DNA from: Demequina capsici
GTDB taxonomy: Bacteria > Actinomycetota > Actinomycetes > Actinomycetales > Demequinaceae
Length of the DNA: 64,000 nt
Assembly (NCBI RefSeq): GCF_032102965.1
Contig: NZ_CP134880.1
Span: forward strand, 2,728,001-2,792,000
Direction of reading: 5' to 3'
The notes beneath the pieces were generated by a model that had not been told where the DNA came from, did no database searches, and worked only from the letters and a program-made list of their open reading frames with translations. Below, piece by piece: positions 18,518 through 26,900 of this stretch. The number at the start of each line of letters is the position of its first letter. Position 1 is the stretch's first letter. Made by a program: the position numbers and the translations under genes.

Positions 18518-19443
18518 TCTCGCGACCAGCGCGATGCGATGACACTCGCGAGAGCGTCGCGACACCACTGCGGGCGATCACGCAGGTCCCGATAGCCGAA
18601 TCGCACGGTGATCCACCCCGACGCTGCGAGCTCGGCGTCGCGTTCGCGGTCACGCCGGACCGCCTCGGGGCTGTCATGGAACGCCGCGCCGTCGAACTCC
18701 ACCACCACCCGGGCGCCGCGATGCACAGCGTCAGCGACACGCCTCCGACCTGCGCCGATCAGCGCCACCTGCCACTCGAGAGATCGCCAGGCCGGGCCCG
18801 TGAACACCTCGTGCCGGGCCATCACCTCGGCGGGCGACGTATCGCCAGCGATGAACCCCTCGACCACCCCCAGGAGCCGGCGACGCTCGGGAACGCGCGG
18901 CGCGGAGGCCGCCACCCGTCCGAGAGCGCGCGCCGTCACGACGCGTCGCCACAGCACCTCGTAGACGAGGCCGATACGACGGTCGGGGGCGGCGGCACGC
19001 CAGGCATCCACGACCGCCTCCTCGAGCGGGACGCATGATTGCCCCCTCACCGACGAGCTCCACGCCCCCAGGCGACGGCGCCGCAGGGCCACCCACGGCG
19101 GGATGCGGAACCGGCGCTCCAACGCGGCGACGCAGTGCACCTTCTCGGGGCACGCGAACCGTTGGTCGTACAGATGGAGAACCGACGCCCCCGTCAGGAG
19201 CACGTGGCCTCGACCCCACCGAAGCACGGCAGCGCATCGGGCGGCGTGGCTCTCCGCGATCGCCGCGCTCACATAGGTGTCGGGAAGGAGTCGCACGAGC
19301 GCACCGTGCCTGATCGCGGACTCGAGGCCGCGGCGACCGATCGCAGCGCGCAGCTCGGCACCGCCCAAGGCACGCGCGAAGGGGGCGTTCATCCGAGCGA
19401 GGAGCGCGCGCAGACGTGCGTCCCGCTCCACAGAGGTGGTCAT
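18508..19443 (-). CDS. AbiEi-like winged helix fused to DUF559 (Vsr-fold) nuclease-like domain
   Basis: The 311-residue protein starts with an AbiEi-type winged helix (about 20-75: IGRRGLESAIRHGALVRLLPD) and a middle domain typical of AbiEi antitoxin proteins. It ends in a DUF559 domain (about 220-305) with VVVEFDGAAFH, RDRERDAELAASGW and VRFGYRDL, the pattern of the Vsr/PD-(D/E)XK endonuclease fold. Domain names are from memory. No AbiEii partner adjoins it, so it is solitary. ATG 19443 is preceded by GACGAT at 6 nt; a frame opening at 19566 would only translate palindrome B. The last codons and stop lie inside palindrome A. Confidence 0.8.
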   Translation of the reverse strand: MTTSVERDARLRALLARMNAPFARALGGAELRAAIGRRGLESAIRHGALVRLLPDTYVSAAIAESHAARCAAVLRWGRGHVLLTGASVLHLYDQRFACPEKVHCVAALERRFRIPPWVALRRRRLGAWSSSVRGQSCVPLEEAVVDAWRAAAPDRRIGLVYEVLWRRVVTARALGRVAASAPRVPERRRLLGVVEGFIAGDTSPAEVMARHEVFTGPAWRSLEWQVALIGAGRRRVADAVHRGARVVVEFDGAAFHDSPEAVRRDRERDAELAASGWITVRFGYRDLRDRPQWCRDALASVIASRWSRDGT

Positions 19444-19510
19444 CCGCGAATCGTCACGCGCGGCGCGGCAACGAAGCGGGGCGGTTGGCCGAGCGGTGGA
19501 AGTCGAGCGA

Positions 19511-19572
19511 CGCGAGATGGCACGTGGATACACGGATTCGCCGAGATCTGTGCACTCGCGTGCCATCTCGCG
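19511..19572. repeat. Palindromic repeat B upstream of the DUF559 gene
   Basis: CGCGAGATGGCACG (19511-19524) and its exact inverted complement (19559-19572) enclose a partly paired centre. The right half, read on the minus strand, continues into GAGTGCACAGAT, the same core as palindrome A. It lies 68 bp upstream of the DUF559 start codon. Confidence 0.8.
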
Positions 19573-19612
19573 GAGGAGTCAGAGGGGTCCAGGCAGGCCT
19601 CCCGTGCAGGCC

Positions 19613-19649
19613 GCCGCCCGAGTGTCGTCCTGCCGCCCGAGTGTCGTCC
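19613..19649. repeat. Direct repeat of 18 bp, period 19
   Basis: GCCGCCCGAGTGTCGTCC occurs at 19613-19630 and again at 19632-19649. The stretch 19573-19726 around it holds no gene; no other structure was seen there. Confidence 0.7.
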
Positions 19650-19726
19650 GGCCGCGCGCTCCGAGACCGGCTGCGGCGGAACCGCGCGTCGTCCATGCGG
19701 ACCCTAGGCGATGTGCGCCGCAACGC

Positions 19727-19732
19727 TAGTCT
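19727..19732 (+). promoter_or_regulatory. -10 box of the leaderless gene at 19739
   Basis: TAGTCT stands 6 nt before ATG 19739. It favours this ATG over the in-frame GTG at 19733. Confidence 0.45.
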
Positions 19733-19738
19733 GTGCGC

Positions 19739-20863
19739 ATGGCGAGGGGGGCTCGACTGAAGATCTCTGCGGCTGTTGCCGCGGGCGCTGCGATGCTCGG
19801 TATCGGCGCGTCCTGGGCGTTCGGAAACCTCATGGAGGCGTTCGACAACAGCCCGCTTCCCGGCGCCTGGCGGGACACCCATGTACTCGCGCTCGACACC
19901 GACGGGACGCTCCTTGTCGCCTTCTACGAGGGCGCGCCCGACGATGACGGCTATCACGAAGGCGAGGTTCCGGGAGTCGCGCTGCTCAGCACCGACGGCG
20001 AGGTCACGGAGGTGCTCGCCCCGCAGGACGATCCCGCGGGGTGCGAGGTCTCACCTTCAGGTGCCCTGGACGGCGAGAGGGTCGCGGTGGCGTTCTCCTC
20101 GTGGGGCAGGGGCGTCCACCAGTGCCGCACGTACGGCCTGTGGACGGGCACCGACGCCGGCCTGACCAAGGTCGGCGAGATCGTTGGCGACGCGGGCGCG
20201 CTGGACGTGACCTGGGGCTCGCTCTGGTTCGTCGACGGCGGGCTCACCGCCGTGGGCCGCGTTCCCCACACGTCGGGCCTCGACGACACATTCCTGGGGA
20301 TCATCGACCCGACGACCGGAGTGTTCACCACGTGGCGGACCGGCGTGTACCTGGGCTTCTTCCCCGATGCCTGCGGAGAATACGGCGCCGACTTCTCGGT
20401 AGGCGTGCACGGGCTCGACGCAGACCACTTGCTGCAACCGCTGTCGTTCACGGTCGGCGGAGGATCGCGCACCCGGAGCGAGGTGCTCCCGACGCCCGCA
20501 GGCCACCACTCCCTCGTTCCCGTGACCTCGTGCGGCGACGACGTGGCGGGGCAACCGACAGGCGGTTCGCGCACGGTGGTGTGGCAGAACGACGGACAGA
20601 CCCAGGCTGTCTCGATTCCCGACGTCGCCGGCGACGTGTATCTGGGGCCGGGCATCGTCGCCGCTCGCACGGTTCAGCCCCCGGACACGATGGGGAGCCT
20701 GCTGATCTGGGACAGGGCCACGCGAGAGCAGCTGGTGTCGGTGCCATCGTGCAGCCGGATGCTCTTCATCGGGGACTGGCTGGTGGTGGGCACGCTCCAG
20801 GATGGACGATGCGTGCCGTCGGCCACGACCCTGGACGCGCTGGTCTCAGAGCAGACCGACTGA
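19739..20863 (+). CDS. Anchored or secreted protein of unknown function, probably beta-propeller
   Basis: The 374-residue product has an N-terminal signal or anchor (about residues 9-25) and then repeated short beta-rich blocks ending in W or L (for example SWGRGVHQCRTYGLWTG, LWFVDGGLTAVG and VVWQNDGQTQAV), which suggests a propeller fold. Four or more cysteines could form disulfides outside the cell. No catalytic motif is visible and I do not recognise the family. It lies between the DUF559 locus and the aldo/keto reductase. Confidence 0.7.
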   Translation: MARGARLKISAAVAAGAAMLGIGASWAFGNLMEAFDNSPLPGAWRDTHVLALDTDGTLLVAFYEGAPDDDGYHEGEVPGVALLSTDGEVTEVLAPQDDPAGCEVSPSGALDGERVAVAFSSWGRGVHQCRTYGLWTGTDAGLTKVGEIVGDAGALDVTWGSLWFVDGGLTAVGRVPHTSGLDDTFLGIIDPTTGVFTTWRTGVYLGFFPDACGEYGADFSVGVHGLDADHLLQPLSFTVGGGSRTRSEVLPTPAGHHSLVPVTSCGDDVAGQPTGGSRTVVWQNDGQTQAVSIPDVAGDVYLGPGIVAARTVQPPDTMGSLLIWDRATREQLVSVPSCSRMLFIGDWLVVGTLQDGRCVPSATTLDALVSEQTD

Positions 20864-20876
20864 CCGAGCGGGGTTC

Positions 20877-20882
20877 TAGGCT
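20877..20882 (+). promoter_or_regulatory. -10 box of leaderless aldo/keto reductase gene
   Basis: TAGGCT stands 6 nt before ATG 20889. Confidence 0.45.
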
Positions 20883-20888
20883 GGCGGC

Positions 20889-21905
20889 ATGACTCACGAT
20901 CCGTATGTGGCCGACGCCGCCCGCTACGACACCATGACCTACCGCCGCTGCGGACGCTCAGGGCTGCGCCTGCCCGGTGTCAGCCTGGGGCTCTGGCAGA
21001 ACTTCGGCGACACCAAGCCGCAGGAGACGATGCGGGACATCGTCCTCGCCGCGTTCGACGCAGGCGTCACCCACTTCGACCTGGCGAACAACTACGGCCC
21101 GCCACCGGGCAGCGCCGAGACGAACTTCGGCCGCATCGTCGCCGAGGACCTCAAGCCTTACCGCGACGAGATCCTCGTGAGCACCAAGGCCGGCTACACG
21201 ATGTGGCCCGGCCCGTACGGCGACTTCGGCTCGCGGAAGTACTTGCTCGCCAGCCTGGACCAGTCGCTGGCGCGCATGGGTCTCGACTACGTGGACGTCT
21301 TCTACCACCACCGCCCCGACCCGGACACACCCATCGAGGAGTCGATGATGGCGCTCGACCAGGCCGTGCGGTCCGGCAAGGCGCTGTACGCGGGCATCTC
21401 GAACTACGACGCGCAAGGCACCCGCGAGGCCGCCCGCATCCTGCGGGAGCTCGGGACGCCGCTGCTGATCCACCAGCCTCGCTACAACATGTTCGACCGC
21501 CGGGTGGAGCAGGGTGGCCTGCTCGACGCGCTCGGCGAGGTGGGCGCAGGCGCGATCGTCTTCTCGCCTCTGGCGCAGGGCCTGCTGACGGACCGCTACC
21601 TGGGCGGCATCCCCGCTGGCTCGCGGGTCACGCACTCCGCGTTCCTGTCCGAGAAGAACATCACCGACCTGTACCTGGAGCGCGCGCAGGCGCTGAACGA
21701 GATCGCGGTGGGCCGCGGCCAGACGCTCGCCCAGATGGCCGTCACCTGGGTGCTTCGCGACCCCCGCGTCACCTCCGCGCTGGTGGGGGCGTCGTCCGTG
21801 GAGCAGCTGCACGCCACTCTCGCCGCATTGGACGCCGCTCCGCTCACCGCTGACGAGCTCGCCGCGATCGAGCCGCATGCCGTGCACGGGACGGAGTGGC
21901 TCTAG
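20889..21905 (+). CDS. Aldo/keto reductase, YghZ-like
   Basis: The 338-residue TIM-barrel NADPH reductase closely resembles YghZ (L-glyceraldehyde 3-phosphate reductase). The catalytic tetrad is visible: Asp64 and Tyr69 in HFDLANNYGPPPGS, Lys100 in STKAGY and a histidine in DVFYHHRPD (141). The C-terminal cofactor segment is LVGASSVEQL. The detoxification role is inferred from YghZ. It converges with mutY across 25 bp. Confidence 0.92.
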   Translation: MTHDPYVADAARYDTMTYRRCGRSGLRLPGVSLGLWQNFGDTKPQETMRDIVLAAFDAGVTHFDLANNYGPPPGSAETNFGRIVAEDLKPYRDEILVSTKAGYTMWPGPYGDFGSRKYLLASLDQSLARMGLDYVDVFYHHRPDPDTPIEESMMALDQAVRSGKALYAGISNYDAQGTREAARILRELGTPLLIHQPRYNMFDRRVEQGGLLDALGEVGAGAIVFSPLAQGLLTDRYLGGIPAGSRVTHSAFLSEKNITDLYLERAQALNEIAVGRGQTLAQMAVTWVLRDPRVTSALVGASSVEQLHATLAALDAAPLTADELAAIEPHAVHGTEWL

Positions 21906-21930
21906 GGACGACGCGCGACCGCGGACCGGG

Positions 21931-22830
21931 TCACAGCGCGTACGTCCCCCGCTGCGCGTCGACTGGCCGCACCAGCCCGTCGTCGACGAGCGAGTCGAGG
22001 CAGGAGTCGAGCTGACCGGGCTCGATGTCCTCGAGCGAGGCGTGCCCGCCGACGGTGACGGGAGCGTGGGCGGCGCGCAGCAGCGCCATGATGCGACCTC
22101 GCACCTGGCGATCCGTGCCGTGCCACGGCTGCACACGCCGGGGCGCAGCGTCGAGACCTTGTGCGCCGGCTGCGAGCCAGGCACAGTCCGCTGCGATCGG
22201 GCATTCGTCGCATCGTGGCGCCCTCGCGGTGCAGACGAGCGCGCCCAGCTCCATGGACCCGGCTGCCCATCGCACCGCCGCCGTGGCGTCGTGAGGGACG
22301 AGCGCTGCGGCGCGTTCGCGCTCGCCGACGGTCTGGTGCAGCGGCGGCAGCGCGCGCGCCTCCCAGGCGCGCCCGATCACACGGCGCACGTTCGTGTCGA
22401 GCACGACGGAGCGCTGGCCGTAGGCGAAGGCCGCCACCGCGGCTGCCGTGTAGGCGCCGATCCCCGGCAGCGCGAGCAGGCGCTCCTCGTCGGACGGCAC
22501 CTCTCCCCCGTGATGCTCGACGAGCGCCCGCGCGCACTCCCAGAGGCGCTTGGCCCTGCGCGGGTAGCCGAGCCGACCCCACGCACGCACAGCATCGGCC
22601 TGATCGGCGCCGGCGAGGTCGGCGGGGCTGGGCCATCGCCGCATCCACTCGTGCCACACGGGTTCGACGCGCACGACGGGGGTCTGCTGCAGCATGACCT
22701 CGCTGACGAGGACGCCCCACGGCGAGCAGTCCGCCCGCCGCCACGGCAGGTCCCTTGCCTCACGCGCGAACCACGTGGTGATCTGCTCCACGATGCGACG
22801 GTCACGATGCGCTTGCGGGGTGGTCGGCAT
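21931..22830 (-). CDS. mutY: A/G-specific adenine DNA glycosylase
   Basis: The 299-residue enzyme removes adenine opposite 8-oxoguanine. Catalytic Glu44 lies in SEVMLQQTPV and Asp145 in VVLDTNVRR. The helix-hairpin-helix is LPGIGAYTAAA, with Tyr127 where endonuclease III has lysine. A C-x6-C-x2-C-x5-C cluster (CTARAPRCDECPIAADC) binds 4Fe-4S. Compared with E. coli MutY (350 aa) it lacks the full C-terminal NUDIX-like 8-oxoG recognition domain, as in many actinobacterial relatives; a short winged-helix-like tail replaces it. Confidence 0.92.
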   Translation of the reverse strand: MPTTPQAHRDRRIVEQITTWFAREARDLPWRRADCSPWGVLVSEVMLQQTPVVRVEPVWHEWMRRWPSPADLAGADQADAVRAWGRLGYPRRAKRLWECARALVEHHGGEVPSDEERLLALPGIGAYTAAAVAAFAYGQRSVVLDTNVRRVIGRAWEARALPPLHQTVGERERAAALVPHDATAAVRWAAGSMELGALVCTARAPRCDECPIAADCAWLAAGAQGLDAAPRRVQPWHGTDRQVRGRIMALLRAAHAPVTVGGHASLEDIEPGQLDSCLDSLVDDGLVRPVDAQRGTYAL

Positions 22831-22889
22831 GGCTCCATTGTTCCAGCGCGGTGCGTGGCTACGGTGAGGTGAAGGCGGAAGGAGGAGCC

Positions 22890-23489
22890 ATGGAGGGTCT
22901 GCGGCGTCCCGTGGGGCGTCAGTCCGCGAATGTGTACTGGCGTCGCCGTCTGGTGGTGGTCCTGGGCGTGATCCTGCTCGTGGTGGTCGCCTGGTTCCTC
23001 ATCTTCTCTCCGAGCGGGGATGGCACCGACCTGCCTGTCGCCGAGTCGAGCCAGTCGCCGGAGGCCACTACCTCGGCCGCGGCGGATGCGAGCCGCGCGT
23101 GCGGCGTGGACGACGTGACGATCACAGTCACACCGAACCCTCAGTCGGTGGCGGTGGGCTCCTTGCCAGTCTTCGACGTCTCGGTGGCGCACGCGAGCAG
23201 CTCGCCGTGCCTCCTGTCGATCGGCGGTGAGGACAGCACCCTGTTGATCACGTCGGGTGACACTCAGATCTATACGACGGCCGACTGCCCCGACCAGTCG
23301 CCGATCACAGCCCGGGACCTGCTGCTCGCGAACGACGCGACGGAGACATTTCAGGTGACATGGAATGGCAACTGGTCGGCGCCTGAGTGCGGCACGGCGA
23401 CCCATTCGACGGATCCCGGGTACTACTGGGCGACGTTGACGCTGCAGGGGATCCAGGCCGACGCGGCGCAGTTCCAGCTCACCGCCTAG
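22890..23489 (+). CDS. Membrane-anchored extracellular protein of unknown function
   Basis: The 199-residue protein has a short basic cytoplasmic start, one membrane helix (about 20-40), a Ser/Thr/Ala linker and an extracellular beta-rich domain with five cysteines. The domain pattern (VTPNPQSVAVGSLPVFDVSV, then SPGYY-like and WATLTLQGI blocks) resembles immunoglobulin-like or DUF4232-type domains, but I cannot assign it. ATG 22890 has an excellent GGAGGAG. Its stop overlaps the stop of the convergent radA gene. Confidence 0.7.
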   Translation: MEGLRRPVGRQSANVYWRRRLVVVLGVILLVVVAWFLIFSPSGDGTDLPVAESSQSPEATTSAAADASRACGVDDVTITVTPNPQSVAVGSLPVFDVSVAHASSSPCLLSIGGEDSTLLITSGDTQIYTTADCPDQSPITARDLLLANDATETFQVTWNGNWSAPECGTATHSTDPGYYWATLTLQGIQADAAQFQLTA

Positions 23490-24883
23490 AAAGGCGCCGG
23501 TGCGGCCGTCCGGTCCTCCGCCGGCAGCGCCGCATGCACCGCCTCCGCAAGCGTGCTGACCGGATGCAGGCGGACTCCGGCAGGCGCGGAGACGTGCGTT
23601 GCCGACGCCGGCACCACGATGTCCTTGAAGCCCAGCCGCCCGGCCTCCGCGATTCGCTGCGACAACGCGCTGACTGGGCGCACCGCGCCCGACAGTGCAA
23701 CCTCGCCGACGGCGGCCATATGCTGCCGCACCGGCCTGTCGAGCCGAGCCGACGCGAGCGCCAATGCGAGCGCCACATCCGCCGCTGGCTCCGTCACCCT
23801 GGCGCCGCCGATGGTCGAGACGTAGACGTCGTCCGCGGCGACCGCGAGCCCCGCCCTGCGGTGCAGCACGGCGAGGATCATCGACACCCGGGCACCGTCG
23901 ATGCCTGAGGTGGCGCGGCGCGGATTGCTGAGCGCGGACGGCGCGACGAGCGCCTGGATCTCAGCCGGAAGCGGTCGCTTCCCGTCGAGCGTGATCGTGG
24001 CGCACGTGCCCGGGACGTGGGCTCCATCGTGCGAGAGGAAAAGGCCGGAGGGGTCGGTGACCGATTCGATACCGTCGTCGACCAGCTGGAAGCAGCCGAC
24101 CTCGTCGACAGATCCGAAGCGGTTCTTGATGGCGCGCAGAAGCCGCAGCGCGGAATGCTGCTCGCCTTCGAACTGGCAGACGACGTCCACCAGGTGCTCG
24201 ACGAGCCGGGGCCCGGCGACGGAGCCGTCCTTGGTGACGTGGCCGACGAGCACGGTGGGGATCCCGCGGGTCTTGGCGGCCTGGATGAGCGACTGCGCGA
24301 CCTCGCGCACCTGGCCGACTCCGCCGGCGGTGCCGTCGATCTCAGCGGAGGCGAGGGTCTGGATCGAGTCGACCATCAGGAGCTGGGGCTGCGCCGAGTC
24401 GATGTGCGACAGCACGGCGCCAAGGTCGGTCTCGGCGGCCAGCAGCACGCCGCGCTCGAGCGCGCCGATCCGCTCGGCACGCAGCCTGACCTGCCCGGCG
24501 GACTCCTCGCCCGAGACGTAGAGCACGCGGTCTCCTGAGCGGGCGGCGCGCGCGGCGACGTCGAGGAGCAGGGTGGACTTGCCGACGCCGGGCTCCCCGG
24601 CGAGCAGGATCACGGCGCCCGGGACGAGTCCGCCGCCGAGCACGCGATCGAACTCCCCGACTCCGGTGGCGCGCCGCTGCGACGACTCGGCCGACACGTC
24701 GGGGATGGGAGTGGCCGGACGCGTGGGAGCGGTGGCCTTGGTGGCGGGTCCGGCGGCGGACGCTCCGGCCTCGACGACCGTGCCCCAAGCCTGGCACTCG
24801 CCGCAGCGCCCGACCCATTTCACGGCGGACCACCCGCACTCGGTGCAGCGGTAGCCAGGAGCGGTTCGACGGGTGGTGGCCAT
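23486..24883 (-). CDS. radA: DNA repair protein RadA (Sms)
   Basis: The 465-residue protein promotes branch migration in homologous recombination. It has an N-terminal C4 zinc finger (CTECGWSAVKWVGRCGEC), a RecA-like ATPase with Walker A GEPGVGKST, the family KNRFGSVDEVG motif and a C-terminal Lon-protease-like domain without protease activity. ATG 24883 fits the family's short start (MAT...YRCTECGW) and follows a TACCGT -10 box by 7 nt; a TTG at 24913 is less likely. Its last 3 bases overlap the convergent gene. Confidence 0.95.
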   Translation of the reverse strand: MATTRRTAPGYRCTECGWSAVKWVGRCGECQAWGTVVEAGASAAGPATKATAPTRPATPIPDVSAESSQRRATGVGEFDRVLGGGLVPGAVILLAGEPGVGKSTLLLDVAARAARSGDRVLYVSGEESAGQVRLRAERIGALERGVLLAAETDLGAVLSHIDSAQPQLLMVDSIQTLASAEIDGTAGGVGQVREVAQSLIQAAKTRGIPTVLVGHVTKDGSVAGPRLVEHLVDVVCQFEGEQHSALRLLRAIKNRFGSVDEVGCFQLVDDGIESVTDPSGLFLSHDGAHVPGTCATITLDGKRPLPAEIQALVAPSALSNPRRATSGIDGARVSMILAVLHRRAGLAVAADDVYVSTIGGARVTEPAADVALALALASARLDRPVRQHMAAVGEVALSGAVRPVSALSQRIAEAGRLGFKDIVVPASATHVSAPAGVRLHPVSTLAEAVHAALPAEDRTAAPAPF

Positions 24884-24890
24884 GGTGCAC

Positions 24891-24896
24891 ACGGTA
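24891..24896 (-). promoter_or_regulatory. -10 box of leaderless radA
   Basis: On the minus strand TACCGT stands 7 nt before ATG 24883; no ribosome binding site is present. Confidence 0.45.
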
Positions 24897-24980
24897 GCCG
24901 TGGCGTGTGACAACCGGTCGTCCGCCCCTCCGCGAGGATCGTACGCCGCGCGTTCCAGGCCGCGGTCGGGGCGATGCCCC

Positions 24981-24986
24981 TAGGCT
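24981..24986 (+). promoter_or_regulatory. -10 box of the leaderless gene at 24993
   Basis: TAGGCT stands 6 nt before ATG 24993. Confidence 0.45.
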
Positions 24987-24992
24987 GGGGCC

Positions 24993-26270
24993 ATGCCGGA
25001 CACCAGGTGGGGTGCCTCGTCGTCGATGCCTGAGGAGGCGTCGGCAGGTGGCGCGCGCGGCGAGACCGCGCCGAGCAGGCCGTCCGTGCCCGCGCCGGCG
25101 CGCGGGTCGGTTCCCGTGCCGATCGAGGGGGACGAGGGCGAGATCGTCGAGGCGGTGACGCCGCCCGACAGCGACGAGATCATGCCGACCACCGACGGCG
25201 TGCCGGTCGTCCCGCCTCAGGAGCGTCGGCTCTCCCCTTACGACGGCCCTGGCACGGCGGACGCCGTGGATGACGTGCGGCTGCTCGGAGCGACCGCCAT
25301 CGCGAACGCGTCGTTGTCGGCCTCCGGCGCGCCGACGCCGATGGGCGGGGTGCCTGCGGCTCCCGCGGCGCTCGCGCACGGGTCCAGCGGGTCCGTGCCT
25401 TCCCGTGCCTCGCGCTTCTCGGAGGAGGCGGCCGCTCCTTTCACGCCGCGGTTCGAGCCCCGAACGGTGTTCGCCCCCGTCGGTGCGGCCCCCGTCGGCG
25501 CGGAGGACGACGCCGCGCTCCCGATGTCGGCGGCGATCGCGGAGATGCTGGATGAGGAGGGCCGTGACATGGACGAGGACGCACGCGAGCTGGACGGTCC
25601 GGAGGACGGCGCTGCTGTCACCACCGAGACCGACGTGCTCCCCGTCGCAGAGGCCGATGACGACGGCTCGGGGCTGGCACCGGACGACGGCGCTCCGGCG
25701 CAGGATCGGCCCCGCGCATCGAAGGCGTGGGCCATCGTCCTGGTGCTGATCGGTGCGGCCGTGTGGACGGGCGTCGGGTTCGCGGTGGCGGCGATGTTGT
25801 CGCCCGGGACCGTCGTCGTGCCTCCGGAGACCCATGTGACAGGCCCGGCGGGCTCCATCGTGGAGCCGACGACGTTGACGGATCCGAGCGACTTCCTCGC
25901 CGCCATGCCGCTCACGGTCGGCGCGATGGCGCTCACGGGCGTCACCACGGTGGATCCGCTGGATCCGTCGGTTCCGGAGCGCGCGGCCGAGGTGTACGAC
26001 CTGCAGTACACCGACGGCACGGATGTGGTGACGCTCCGCGCGATCCAGCACTACACCGAGGACGAGGCGCTGGCGGCCTACACGGCGCTTGCGGCGGGCG
26101 CATCCGATGTGGAGCCGGTGACGGACTCCATGGGCGCCGAGGTCGGAGAGCGCGCCGTCCTGTCGGGGACCGACGCCACGACGATCGTGTGGCGGCATGG
26201 CACAGCGGTGTTCGTCGCCTCCGGGGTCGACGAGAAGGTGCAGGCGTTCTTCACGCGGTTCGGGCTGTGA
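24993..26270 (+). CDS. Single-pass membrane protein with long acidic disordered N-terminus
   Basis: The 425-residue protein starts with about 245 residues rich in Ala, Pro, Asp and Glu and surely disordered (for example MLDEEGRDMDEDARELDGPED). One membrane helix follows (about 248-272, VLVLIGAAVWTGVGFAVAAM), then a compact extracellular domain of about 150 residues. No motif allows a functional call; a surface sensor or envelope scaffold is possible. Its TGA overlaps the GTG of the TetR gene, so the regulator is translationally coupled to it. Confidence 0.72.
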   Translation: MPDTRWGASSSMPEEASAGGARGETAPSRPSVPAPARGSVPVPIEGDEGEIVEAVTPPDSDEIMPTTDGVPVVPPQERRLSPYDGPGTADAVDDVRLLGATAIANASLSASGAPTPMGGVPAAPAALAHGSSGSVPSRASRFSEEAAAPFTPRFEPRTVFAPVGAAPVGAEDDAALPMSAAIAEMLDEEGRDMDEDARELDGPEDGAAVTTETDVLPVAEADDDGSGLAPDDGAPAQDRPRASKAWAIVLVLIGAAVWTGVGFAVAAMLSPGTVVVPPETHVTGPAGSIVEPTTLTDPSDFLAAMPLTVGAMALTGVTTVDPLDPSVPERAAEVYDLQYTDGTDVVTLRAIQHYTEDEALAAYTALAAGASDVEPVTDSMGAEVGERAVLSGTDATTIVWRHGTAVFVASGVDEKVQAFFTRFGL

Positions 26271-26872
26271 CCCCTGCGCCGCGCGGCCCTCGCGGCGCAG
26301 GCTCCGACACGAGGGCGGAGATCCTGGCAGCGGCGGCGAACGTCTTCATCCGCGACGGCTACTCCGCCTCGATGCGTGCGGTCGCGCGTGCGGCGCACGT
26401 GGATCCCGCGCTGGTGCGCCACTGGTTCGGCTCCAAGGTCGAGCTGTTCGTGTCCTCGCTCCGACCGGCGGAACGTGACGATCCCCGGCTCGCGGCGCTG
26501 ATGGCGACCCCGGTGGAGGGGCTCGGGGCTGCCATCACGGACCAGTTCCTGCGGCTGTGGGACGACCCGGTGGATGGCGTGCGACTGCGCACGGTGCTGC
26601 GCACAGCGATCGCGTTCGACGAGGTGGCGACGGCGATGCGCGGCGTGATGTTCGACGACGTGCTGATGCAGGTGCTGCTGGCCCACGACTACGAGGAGGA
26701 GGACGCGCGGCTGCGGGCGTCGCTGATCGCGTCGCAGATGCTTGGGCTCGCCGTCGCGCGCCACGTCCTGGGTTTCGCCACACTGGAGGAGTCGTCACGG
26801 GAGCGGCTCGTGGCGCTGTACGGTCCGACTCTCCAGCGGTATCTGACGGAGGACCTCGGACCGCTTGCGTGA
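26267..26872 (+). CDS. TetR-family transcriptional regulator
   Basis: The 201-residue protein has a TetR helix-turn-helix (about residues 20-65: ASMRAVARAAHVDPALVRHWFGSK) and a C-terminal ligand domain with LRTVLRTAIAFDEVA and LIASQMLGLAVARHVLG, the pattern of a common actinobacterial TetR subgroup. GTG 26267 overlaps the preceding stop by 3 nt. It lies 28 bp before an ABC exporter, the usual arrangement for drug-efflux repressors. Confidence 0.88.
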   Translation: MTPAPRGPRGAGSDTRAEILAAAANVFIRDGYSASMRAVARAAHVDPALVRHWFGSKVELFVSSLRPAERDDPRLAALMATPVEGLGAAITDQFLRLWDDPVDGVRLRTVLRTAIAFDEVATAMRGVMFDDVLMQVLLAHDYEEEDARLRASLIASQMLGLAVARHVLGFATLEESSRERLVALYGPTLQRYLTEDLGPLA

Positions 26873-26900
26873 TCGGTCAGGAAAGGCCACAATTCCTCAC

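Noticed and set aside
19443..19566. Extended N-terminus of the DUF559 protein from 19566
   Set aside because: It would be the translation of palindrome B; the conserved domain and a better-placed start point to 19443.
24342..26198. 618-codon minus-strand frame across radA and the gene at 24993
   Set aside because: Arg/Gly/His-rich antisense translation in another frame; both overlapped genes have clear evidence.
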